From Bacilli bacterium (GTDB lineage Bacteria > Bacillota_I > Bacilli_A > RFN20 > CAG-631), in the NCBI GenBank assembly GCA_900754115.1, contig CAAEBM010000057.1:62001-126000 (forward strand): 64,000 nucleotides of DNA, read 5' to 3'. Each line of letters starts with the position of its first letter. Position 1 is the first letter of the stretch. A model generated the notes under the pieces. That model searched no databases. It was not told the origin of the DNA and saw only the letters and a program-made list of their open reading frames with translations. The position numbers and the translations under genes were made by a program. Of this stretch, positions 7,297 to 14,722 are shown piece by piece.

Positions 7297-9026
7297 TGAG
7301 AAAAAAAACAATCACAGTATATTTAAAACCCTATCAAAAAAGAATGACATTTGGGTTTATCATTAAATTCATAGGAACAATTGTTGAATTATTTTTGCCT
7401 TTAATCATGGCTTATATGGTCGATTATGTAGCACCTCAAAAAGAAATCTGGCTACTAATCTTACTTGGTCTTGGCATGCTTGCATTAAGTTTTGTTGCTT
7501 TTTTTGGAAATGTCATGGCCAATCGAATGGCCTCAAAAGTGGCTAAAGATGCGACAAATCAAATTAGAAATGACCTTTTTTCTAAAACACTTCATTTATC
7601 TGCGCAACAAATTGATACTTTTACCATTCCTTCTTTAGTTTCAAGGCTTTCTTCTGATACGTATCATGTCCATCAAATGATTGGAATGATGCAACGATTA
7701 GGAGTAAGAGCACCCATTTTATTATTAGGTGGAGTGTTATTGACTTTTACAATTGATTCTTCATTAGCTTTGATTCTTTTAATCAGTGTACCCTTTTTAA
7801 CCTTAATTGTCTTTTTTGTTTCTAAAAAAGGAATTTCTTTATATGCTAAACTTCAAAAATCAAATGATAAAATGGTCCGAAAAGTTCGTGATGACTACAC
7901 TGGCATACGGGTCATTAAAGCTTTATCAAAAATAGATGTAGAACAAAATTCTTTTGAGGCAATTGATGAAGAAATCATTAAGCATGAAATAAAAGCGGGC
8001 ATTACGGTTGGCTTAACGAATCCATTAATGAATGCTATTTTAAATTTAGGGATGGCTGCTGTCATTTTTGTCGGAGCTTATCGGGTGGCAAATCATCATA
8101 TTTTGCCAGGAGATTTAATCGCCTTTACTTCTTATTTTACAATTATTTTAAATGCTGTCATTTCTATTAGTCGAATTTTTGTAATTCTTTCTAAAGGCAT
8201 GGCCTCTTCAAAAAGAATTATGGAAATATTAAACCAACCAGAAACTTTACAAATACAAAAGATAGACCAAATTGAACCTCATCCAGCTTTTATTACTTTT
8301 GAAAATGTTTCTTTTGGATATCAAGATGCAATGATTTTAAAACACCTTTCTTTTTCTATTCAAAAAAAAGAATCGCTAGGGATAATTGGTGCAACTGGTG
8401 CTGGTAAATCCACCTTAATTTCGTTATTATTGCGTTTTTATGATGCTCAAGAAGGACAAATTTTTATTGATGGAAAAGAGATAAAAAGTTATTCTAATGA
8501 AGATTTACGTAAAAAAATTGGAATCGTCTTCCAAAATGATTTTTTAATTGCTAAATCGATTAAAGAAAACATTGATTTTGAAAGAAATTTATCTTTTTTA
8601 GAAATTCAACAAGCTGCCAAAATGGCTGATGCTCATGAATTTATTATCAATCATGGTGGGTATGATAGTTTATTAACGACGAAAGGAAGTAACTTTAGTG
8701 GAGGGCAAAAGCAACGATTATTGATTGCTAGAGCCATTGCTGCTAAACCAGAAATTCTTATATTAGATGATTCTTCTAGTGCTTTAGATTATAAAACAGA
8801 TGTAGCAATCCGCCAAACTTTATTAAGTAATTTAACACAAACAACGATTATTTTAATTGCTCAACGCATCAGTTCTGTTCGTTTTGCCGATCACATTTTA
8901 GTATTAGATGAAGGAAAAGTAGTGGGATTTGGAAAAGATAAAGAATTAATGGAAAATTGTCCTGTTTATCAACAAATTTATCTTTCTCAACATCAACAAG
9001 CGAAAGAAGGAAACGAAAATGACTAA
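7293..9026 (+). CDS. ABC half-transporter, heterodimeric exporter subunit with degenerate ATPase site
   Basis: 577 residues from ATG 7293 (ATG 7296 is equally possible; GAGG at 7285-7288 spaces better to 7296). It overlaps the marR stop as ATGA. Six membrane segments (about 1-310) precede an ATPase with Walker A GATGAGKST and signature FSGGQKQR. Walker B reads ILILDDSS, with Asp in place of the catalytic Glu, and the switch His is Gln (LIAQRISS). Together with its canonical partner this is the asymmetric pattern of heterodimeric type IV exporters such as TM287/288, BmrCD and LmrCD, in which one ATP site hydrolyses poorly. It sits in the membrane and probably exports drugs or lipids. Substrate inferred from the family only. 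Confidence 0.88.
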   Translation: MMRKKTITVYLKPYQKRMTFGFIIKFIGTIVELFLPLIMAYMVDYVAPQKEIWLLILLGLGMLALSFVAFFGNVMANRMASKVAKDATNQIRNDLFSKTLHLSAQQIDTFTIPSLVSRLSSDTYHVHQMIGMMQRLGVRAPILLLGGVLLTFTIDSSLALILLISVPFLTLIVFFVSKKGISLYAKLQKSNDKMVRKVRDDYTGIRVIKALSKIDVEQNSFEAIDEEIIKHEIKAGITVGLTNPLMNAILNLGMAAVIFVGAYRVANHHILPGDLIAFTSYFTIILNAVISISRIFVILSKGMASSKRIMEILNQPETLQIQKIDQIEPHPAFITFENVSFGYQDAMILKHLSFSIQKKESLGIIGATGAGKSTLISLLLRFYDAQEGQIFIDGKEIKSYSNEDLRKKIGIVFQNDFLIAKSIKENIDFERNLSFLEIQQAAKMADAHEFIINHGGYDSLLTTKGSNFSGGQKQRLLIARAIAAKPEILILDDSSSALDYKTDVAIRQTLLSNLTQTTIILIAQRISSVRFADHILVLDEGKVVGFGKDKELMENCPVYQQIYLSQHQQAKEGNEND

Positions 9027-10764
9027 AAAAACAAAAAACCGAAGAGATGTTCTTTTACGCTTATCTCATTATTTTTTTAAACATAAATGGATGGTTTTAT
9101 TCGCGATTATATTGATGATTGGAAGTAATTTGTTTGCTTTATTAGGTCCTTATTTAACAGGAAAAGCGATTGATGCAATCGATATGAAAATTGGTATTGA
9201 TTTTGAAAAAGTGACTTTTTATTGCATTTTAATGGCTATTTTTTATGTGGTTTCTTCTGTTTTATCCTATGTTTTATCCATTGTAATGATTCAATTAAGT
9301 CAAAAAATAGCTAAAAGTATGCGTCATGATGTATTTAATAAAATTTTATCTTTACCACTTTCTGCTTTAGATACCATGCAAGCAGGAGATTTAATTAATC
9401 GCATTTCTTATGACATTGATACGGTCAATGAATCCTTATCTAATGACCTTTTACAAGCAGCAACAGGGATTATAACGGTTATCGGTACATTTATTGGTAT
9501 GCTTTCTCTTTCTTTTTGGCTATTATGTGTCTTTTTAATTACAGTTCCCATATCGATTTACATTGCGATTAAACGTTCTAAAATTGTTCGTCCTTTATTT
9601 CGCAATCGCTCAGCTAAATTAGCAAGTTTAAACGGATTTTCTGAAGAAATGCTATCAGGATTAAAAACAATTAAAGCCTATGGAAAAGAAGAAGCATTCA
9701 TTGCTCAATTTAAACAAAAAAATCAAGAAGCAGTTGATGCTTATTATCAAGCCGATTATTATGGAAGTTTGATTGGTCCAGCAGTTAATTTTGTCAATAA
9801 TTTAGGAATGGTCATTATCAGTACCGTAGGAGCCATCTTTTATTGTTTTTCTATGATTTCTATTGGAGAAATCTCTTCCTTTTTACTCTATTCTAAAAAG
9901 TTTTCTGGCCCTATTAGCGAATATGCTAATATTTTAGGTGAAATTCAATCAGCTTTAGCAGCAGCTGAAAGAGTTTACCGCTTATTAGATATGCCTTCAG
10001 AAAGAAATGACAAACAAAAAGAAACGTTAACCAATGTAAAAGGAAAAGTAGAATTTCAACAAGTCTATTTTGCATACAATGAAAAAGATTGGATTATTAA
10101 AGATTTATCTTTTGTCGCTTATCCAAAACAAATGATAGCCATTGTAGGTCCAACTGGAGCAGGAAAAACAACAATTGTCCATTTATTAATGCGATTTTAT
10201 GATATTCAAAAAGGCAAAATCTTGATTGATGATCAATCCATTTTTCAATTTACGAAGGAAAGTGTTCGTTTAGCTTTTACAATGGTTTTACAAGACACTT
10301 GGTTATTTGAAGGAACCATCTTTGATAACATTGCATATGGAAAGGAAAATGCAACACTTGAAGAAGTACAAACCGTTTCTAAAGCCGCCCATTTAGATTC
10401 TTTTATAGAAAATTTACCACAAGGATATGATACCCTCCTCACCGATGGAGGAATGAATTTGTCAAAAGGGCAAAAACAATTGATTTCTATCGCCCGGGCA
10501 ATGCTTTCTGATGCTCCTATTTTAATTTTAGATGAAGCCAAAAGCAATGTCGATACCCGAACAGAATGGCTGATTCAAGATGCAATGGACCAATTAATGA
10601 AAGGAAAGACCTGTTTTGTCATTGCCCATCGCTTATCCACTATTGCTCAAGCCGATTTAATTTTGGTAGTCAAAGATGGAAATATTGTCGAACAAGGAAC
10701 GCATCAAGAACTATTAAATCAACAATCTTTTTATGCTTCCATTTACAATGCTCAATTTGATTAA
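9019..10764 (+). CDS. ABC half-transporter, heterodimeric exporter subunit with canonical ATPase site
   Basis: 581 residues; the start overlaps the end of the partner gene by 8 bp. The membrane domain (about 1-320) is followed by an ATPase with Walker A GPTGAGKTT, signature LSKGQKQL, Walker B ILILDEAKS with the catalytic Glu, and switch His in VIAHRLST. The signature has Lys for the second residue of LSGGQ. In asymmetric exporters a deviating signature in this subunit completes the degenerate site made with the partner's Walker motifs, while the consensus site is formed by this subunit's Walker B Glu and the partner's intact FSGGQ. Co-transcription with MarR suggests induction by substrate. 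The operon ends in a strong terminator at 10764-10800. Confidence 0.9.
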   Translation: MTKKTKNRRDVLLRLSHYFFKHKWMVLFAIILMIGSNLFALLGPYLTGKAIDAIDMKIGIDFEKVTFYCILMAIFYVVSSVLSYVLSIVMIQLSQKIAKSMRHDVFNKILSLPLSALDTMQAGDLINRISYDIDTVNESLSNDLLQAATGIITVIGTFIGMLSLSFWLLCVFLITVPISIYIAIKRSKIVRPLFRNRSAKLASLNGFSEEMLSGLKTIKAYGKEEAFIAQFKQKNQEAVDAYYQADYYGSLIGPAVNFVNNLGMVIISTVGAIFYCFSMISIGEISSFLLYSKKFSGPISEYANILGEIQSALAAAERVYRLLDMPSERNDKQKETLTNVKGKVEFQQVYFAYNEKDWIIKDLSFVAYPKQMIAIVGPTGAGKTTIVHLLMRFYDIQKGKILIDDQSIFQFTKESVRLAFTMVLQDTWLFEGTIFDNIAYGKENATLEEVQTVSKAAHLDSFIENLPQGYDTLLTDGGMNLSKGQKQLISIARAMLSDAPILILDEAKSNVDTRTEWLIQDAMDQLMKGKTCFVIAHRLSTIAQADLILVVKDGNIVEQGTHQELLNQQSFYASIYNAQFD

Positions 10765-10800
10765 AAAAAATAGATTCACCTTTAATGAATCTATTTTTTT
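10764..10800. terminator. Bidirectional intrinsic terminator between the ABC operon and uraA
   Basis: Perfect 15-bp arms (10764-10778 and 10786-10800), core ATAGATTCA/TGAATCTAT, flanked by A and T runs, loop CCTTTAA. The convergent gene on the minus strand ends 22 bp later, so it can serve both directions. Confidence 0.85.
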
Positions 10801-10821
10801 ATGAAATGAAAGACTATCTTG

Positions 10822-12174
10822 TTATTCTTCTTCAGCAGGAGTTTCACTTTCTTTTTTACAAGGTAAAATCGCATTTAACACGATACCAACAATTGCTGCA
10901 ATGGCCATACTAGAAATTTCAATCATTGATTGATTAATTGTGAGAGCAATCACTGCTCCACCTAAGCCAATGACTAGCATACTACTAATAATGATTAAAT
11001 TTCGTGTTTTTGTTAAATCGATTTTAGAATCTACTAAGACTCTTAATCCATTAGAAGCTATAAACCCATAAAGAACGATAGAAATACCACCCATAACACA
11101 AGCAGGTATAGCAGAAATTAAAGCGATAAACACATTACTGAAGGATAAAAGAATAGCCAAGATTGCCGCAAGCCCTGTAACCCAAACTGAAGCGACTTTA
11201 GTCATTCCTACTACTGATGTATTTTCCCCATACGTGGTATTTGCAGGGCCTCCAAATAAAGCAGCTACACTTGTTGCAATTCCATCTCCTAGTAATGTTT
11301 TGTCTAATCCAGGATCTTCTAAATAATCTTGACCTGTAATTTTAGATAAAACGCTGTGGTCACCGATATGTTCACAAGCTGTGACAAAAGCTAAAGGAAT
11401 AACAGGTAATGCGCCAACAAGATTTACTTTGTTAAATGTAATGGTTGTTCCTAACACATTATAAGTGGCATCTTTTAAGGATAAAAAATGGAACTCTGGA
11501 ATTTTAAACCATTGTGCTGGTGACTTAATAATGGATACAAAATTAGAAAAGTCAATTAATCCGAAAATGGCGGATAAAATAAAACCTCCAACGATGGCGA
11601 GTAAAAAAGGAATAATTTTCATAAATTTTGTTCCTTTTAAAGCAAATAATGCAACCATTAATAAACAAGCAAGAGCAATCAAAATCATTTTCCATTGTTG
11701 CACTTTACTAACCCCTTCAATAGAGCTAACTAAGCCCGCATTAGAAATGGCACTCGTACTTAACCCTAAACCAATAATCATAATCATTGGACCCACAATA
11801 ATTGGTGGTAATACTTTCTTTATCCATGTTTTTCCAAAAAGACGAACAGCTAACGCAATTAAACAATAAATCACACCGACAAAAAACATTCCTGTAAAAA
11901 CAGCTCCTAACCCACTGGTTTTCATTAAAGATGAAATGACAGGAATATAAGCAAAACTGCTTCCCAAATAGACAGGTACTTTCGCTTTCGTGCAGGCAAT
12001 GTAAATCAAGGTTCCAAGCCCCGAAGTAAACAAAGCAACAGAAATCGGAAGTCCAGTTAAAAGTGGTACTAAAATCGTTGCACCAAACATAGCAAAGACA
12101 TGTTGAAAACTTAATAAAAACCACTTTAACTTACTTTTGGGTCTGTCTTTTGCGTTTAAAATCATTTTTTCCAT
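10822..12174 (-). CDS. uraA: Uracil/xanthine permease of the NCS2 family, UraA/PyrP-like
   Basis: 450 residues from ATG 12174, preceded by AGGAGG; the ATG further upstream at 12225 lies within a terminator-like leader and lacks a ribosome binding site. Multiple hydrophobic segments (about 12-14). UraA-type signatures are present: QHVFAMFGATILVP in segment 1, TACEHIGDHS with the substrate-contacting Glu, and NTTYGENTSVVGMTKV with the second conserved Glu. These two acidic residues bind uracil and couple protons in E. coli UraA. The cluster between 280 and 335 matches uracil rather than xanthine carriers. It is monocistronic, without pyr genes next to it; a hairpin in its 5-prime leader suggests control by transcription attenuation. 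Confidence 0.87.
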   Translation of the reverse strand: MEKMILNAKDRPKSKLKWFLLSFQHVFAMFGATILVPLLTGLPISVALFTSGLGTLIYIACTKAKVPVYLGSSFAYIPVISSLMKTSGLGAVFTGMFFVGVIYCLIALAVRLFGKTWIKKVLPPIIVGPMIMIIGLGLSTSAISNAGLVSSIEGVSKVQQWKMILIALACLLMVALFALKGTKFMKIIPFLLAIVGGFILSAIFGLIDFSNFVSIIKSPAQWFKIPEFHFLSLKDATYNVLGTTITFNKVNLVGALPVIPLAFVTACEHIGDHSVLSKITGQDYLEDPGLDKTLLGDGIATSVAALFGGPANTTYGENTSVVGMTKVASVWVTGLAAILAILLSFSNVFIALISAIPACVMGGISIVLYGFIASNGLRVLVDSKIDLTKTRNLIIISSMLVIGLGGAVIALTINQSMIEISSMAIAAIVGIVLNAILPCKKESETPAEEE

Positions 12175-12204
12175 TCTTTTCCCTCCTCTTGAATCAAATG
12201 ATTT

Positions 12205-12242
12205 AAAAAAAAGACACTTTATCAAAGGATAAAGTGCCTTTT
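12205..12242 (-). promoter_or_regulatory. Terminator-type hairpin in the leader of uraA (candidate attenuator)
   Basis: On the minus strand GGCACTTTATC/GATAAAGTGTC arms (one G-U pair) with a CTTT loop and eight Ts, ending about 30 nt before the uraA start. The previous minus-strand gene already has its own terminator (12512-12547), so this hairpin most likely lies within the uraA leader. A PyrR-type binding loop was not recognised. A 15-codon reading frame starts with ATG shortly upstream (about 12272-12319) behind a GGGG-rich site that is too close for a good ribosome binding site. Confidence 0.5.
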
Positions 12243-12477
12243 AATAGAAAAAGAAAAAAGAAAAAGAAGACAATCAGGTGTATAATTTTTTAATACAATT
12301 TGATTTTTGTTCATTTTCCATTTCCCCTTTACTTTTTCTGCTATATTATATTTTAAAAAAAAATGAAATGAAAGGATTTTCTTTTATTTTTTTTTATGAT
12401 AAAATAAATATGGTTTTCTTTTTTTTACAAAAAAATAAAAAAGATAAAAACTTATTTTATTCATTAATAGAGTAAAG
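12243..12477. other. Gene-poor A/T-rich intergenic stretch
   Basis: Part of the 395-bp gap between the uraA start and the lipoprotein gene. It is made largely of A and T runs. A TGATAAAAT extended -10-like element occurs on the plus strand near 12398-12406, upstream of a plus-strand terminator at 12478. Short reading frames here are low-complexity and I do not consider them genes. Confidence 0.4.
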
Positions 12478-12500
12478 CATGGTGTAAGACCATGTTTTTT
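12478..12500 (+). terminator. Orphan plus-strand intrinsic terminator
   Basis: CATGGT (12478-12483), loop GTAAG, ACCATG (12489-12494), then six Ts. No convincing plus-strand gene lies upstream, so it may end a short non-coding transcript starting near 12410. Confidence 0.5.
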
Positions 12501-12511
12501 ACATCTCTTTT

Positions 12512-12547
12512 AAAAAAAAGAACTTGAAATATTTCATTCAAGTTCTT
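12512..12547 (-). terminator. Intrinsic terminator of the lipoprotein gene
   Basis: Minus-strand perfect 11-bp arms AAGAACTTGAA/TTCAAGTTCTT (12537-12547 and 12518-12528) followed by a T run. Confidence 0.85.
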
Positions 12548-12569
12548 AAAAGTACAATCAAAAGTTTTT

Positions 12570-14636
12570 TTATTTAAAATTACAATTGTTTACAATGGTT
12601 TGACCATCAACTGTTATAGATAAGACACAGAAAGCATAATATGTTTTTTCATTCCAGTTACAAGGAATGATATCAATACTTATTTCTTGACCATCATAAG
12701 GAGTTAAAAATTCATATTGTTTAGTAGCATCAGAGCAGTAAAGATTTAATTCTACATCACCAGCGGCATTTGTTATTTTAATTTGATTAGAATATGTACC
12801 AAGAATTAATTTAACCTTTCCTGTAATAACATATGCATTGGTTGTGAGATCTTCTGTAATTGATAAATTTTTTAATTCTTCTACTGTTTTTGAAGAATCA
12901 AATGTTTCTTTTGAATATTCATGTTCTCCATATAAATTAGCTACTAAGGTTGCTTCATCCAAAGCTGATTGTCCAAGAATCCCTTTTTCTTCATTAGCTC
13001 TTACATGAGTTCTTGTCCCTTTCATAATAACCATATTGCCTAAACTTAATTTTTTAATTGTTTCAGAATCTGTACGAACTGCTAAAACACCAGTTTCATC
13101 AATAAGATAAAAACCACTATTTTGGTTGGCTACAGAAGCAGCAACAACACCTTTAACAATCACTTCTTCATTGTCTTCAGCTTCAATTGCTTCTTTGACT
13201 GTGACTGCTTGTTGTACATCAGGGCTAGATACATTAATTGTAATATCTTTACTATAAGTTGAAGTTGTACCATAATTTCCAGTAATTGTTACTTTTGCTG
13301 TACCTACATCTTTTGTGTGCATTACTGCGCTATCTTCTGTTGTATCAAAATAGATTACATCAGTATTATCAGATTGATAAGATAGTGTAGCATTTTCAAA
13401 ACCTAAAAGAGTAGAAGAAACTTTAGTGACTAAAGATAAATTAGGATCTCCAGTGTAAGTATCTAAGAATTGATCCACTCCATAATAATCTACTACAAAT
13501 TGAGCAGTATCTTTTAAATCAAAAGTGTATCCTTCATCAATTACTTCAATTGGCATGAAACGGAAAAAGCATCCAGAATCAGTAGATTTTGCGTTGATTG
13601 CAGAGAGATAAACTGTACAAATTTTACCATCAAATTCATCTAAATAAGCAAAATCACTTCCATTACACATCGTATAAACATAAGAACCAGTTTCATCATC
13701 TAAATCATTGATATAATAATTGACAAATCCTGTACCAGGAACTTTATTGACAACTGCATTTACTTTATAAATGTTTGTTGTAATATTTTCACTGATTGGT
13801 GTATCCACAATTGCTTTTACTGTTGTTTCTTGAATCCAAGATTTATCAAAATCTGTTTTTTGATTATCATTTTCAATTAAATAAGGATTTGAAATTTGAC
13901 AAGAACCAGGATATCCATACTTTGCTGCATTTGCTTTTTCGCTTTCTAAAACATAGTAAGTTTTTTCTCCAGCAATCGTTATAGTATTTCCTTCTTGTAC
14001 TTGACCAGCAACTTCACCATAAACATAAATGGATCCTGTATTATCTACTAAATAAAATCCATTAGGAATCATGCCATTAGCATAAGTAATTTTTGTGACA
14101 ACACCTGTTAATTTTACTTTTGTGCCTGCTGCATCATTTCTAGCAGTTGTAATATCTTTTGCTGTATAATCACCAATCTCTATATCGGGTTCATTGTGTT
14201 TAAATTCTTGAATCCAGCCAGAACCCATTTCAGGTTGATTTTTAAACATTTTTAAACTTCCGTATAAAACAACAAAATCTCCTTTTACTGGCTTGTCATC
14301 TAATTCTGAGTAGCGTAATTCTCCATCTTTAGAATACGTTCTATAAATGTAAAGAGAATTCGTGCCATCAGTAATGGTCATCTCTCCATAAGTTGGGTTA
14401 GAAACCGTTACAATTTCTCCATAAACATAATACTTTTCAGATGTTCCTTCTTCCCCAGCTTCAGTTGCAATATTAATAGCTTCGGCAATGCTTGTACATT
14501 TACTTGGATCTTCAATAGAACAGCCGCCGCCTGCAACAATAGAAGATGATGGGTTTTTGTCTTCTTTACAACCGACTAAACTAAACAAACATAAACTGGC
14601 AACAAACAAACTTAAATTTCGAAAATATTTTTTCAT
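12570..14636 (-). CDS. Large surface lipoprotein with tandem OB-fold-like domains and a bacterial Ig-like domain
   Basis: 688 residues. Type II signal peptide with lipobox LVGC (Cys23), then a Ser/Gly-rich linker, so membrane-anchored and extracytoplasmic. At least four units share the pattern of the OB-fold domains seen in secreted nucleases (YhcR-type): a TVxEA-like helix, then V.G.V..., a GFYLxDxTGxIxVY strand pair and GxxVxxxG. Clear copies start near residues 45, 155, 480 and 585, with a weaker one near 270. Around 395-470 is a Big_2-like Ig domain (SDNTDVI...VGTAKVTITG). No catalytic domain is visible, so it may bind nucleic acid or glycans, or act as a scaffold. It has its own promoter and terminator. 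Domain calls are by pattern; function unknown. Confidence 0.65.
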   Translation of the reverse strand: MKKYFRNLSLFVASLCLFSLVGCKEDKNPSSSIVAGGGCSIEDPSKCTSIAEAINIATEAGEEGTSEKYYVYGEIVTVSNPTYGEMTITDGTNSLYIYRTYSKDGELRYSELDDKPVKGDFVVLYGSLKMFKNQPEMGSGWIQEFKHNEPDIEIGDYTAKDITTARNDAAGTKVKLTGVVTKITYANGMIPNGFYLVDNTGSIYVYGEVAGQVQEGNTITIAGEKTYYVLESEKANAAKYGYPGSCQISNPYLIENDNQKTDFDKSWIQETTVKAIVDTPISENITTNIYKVNAVVNKVPGTGFVNYYINDLDDETGSYVYTMCNGSDFAYLDEFDGKICTVYLSAINAKSTDSGCFFRFMPIEVIDEGYTFDLKDTAQFVVDYYGVDQFLDTYTGDPNLSLVTKVSSTLLGFENATLSYQSDNTDVIYFDTTEDSAVMHTKDVGTAKVTITGNYGTTSTYSKDITINVSSPDVQQAVTVKEAIEAEDNEEVIVKGVVAASVANQNSGFYLIDETGVLAVRTDSETIKKLSLGNMVIMKGTRTHVRANEEKGILGQSALDEATLVANLYGEHEYSKETFDSSKTVEELKNLSITEDLTTNAYVITGKVKLILGTYSNQIKITNAAGDVELNLYCSDATKQYEFLTPYDGQEISIDIIPCNWNEKTYYAFCVLSITVDGQTIVNNCNFK

Positions 14637-14656
14637 ATTTGTTTTCCTCCCATATC

Positions 14657-14685
14657 ATTATAAAGAAGAAAATCTTTTTTGTAAA
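14657..14685 (-). promoter_or_regulatory. Sigma-A type promoter of the lipoprotein gene
   Basis: Minus-strand TTTACA (14680-14685), 17-bp spacer, TATAAT (14657-14662), about 20 bp upstream of the start at 14636, whose ribosome binding site is GGGAGG. Confidence 0.65.
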
Positions 14686-14696
14686 TATAAGAAAAT

Positions 14697-14722
14697 AAAA
14701 AAAGAGCAGATTACTCTTTTTT
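14697..14722 (-). terminator. Intrinsic terminator of the TerB/DUF2791/helicase operon
   Basis: Minus-strand AAAAAGAG/CTCTTTTT hairpin with a T run; its 5-prime arm includes the last codons of the helicase gene. Confidence 0.7.

Noticed and set aside
10245..10547. 100-codon minus-strand frame inside the second exporter gene
   Set aside because: Overlaps conserved ATPase motifs on the other strand; no ribosome binding site or family resemblance.
11465..11869. 134-codon plus-strand frame inside uraA
   Set aside because: Opposite to a clear permease; composition is the mirror of hydrophobic codons and there is no ribosome binding site.
12278..12475. 65-codon plus-strand reading frame before the terminator at 12478
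   Set aside because: Very low-complexity Phe/Lys-rich product in A/T runs and no ribosome binding site; the terminator alone does not make it a gene.
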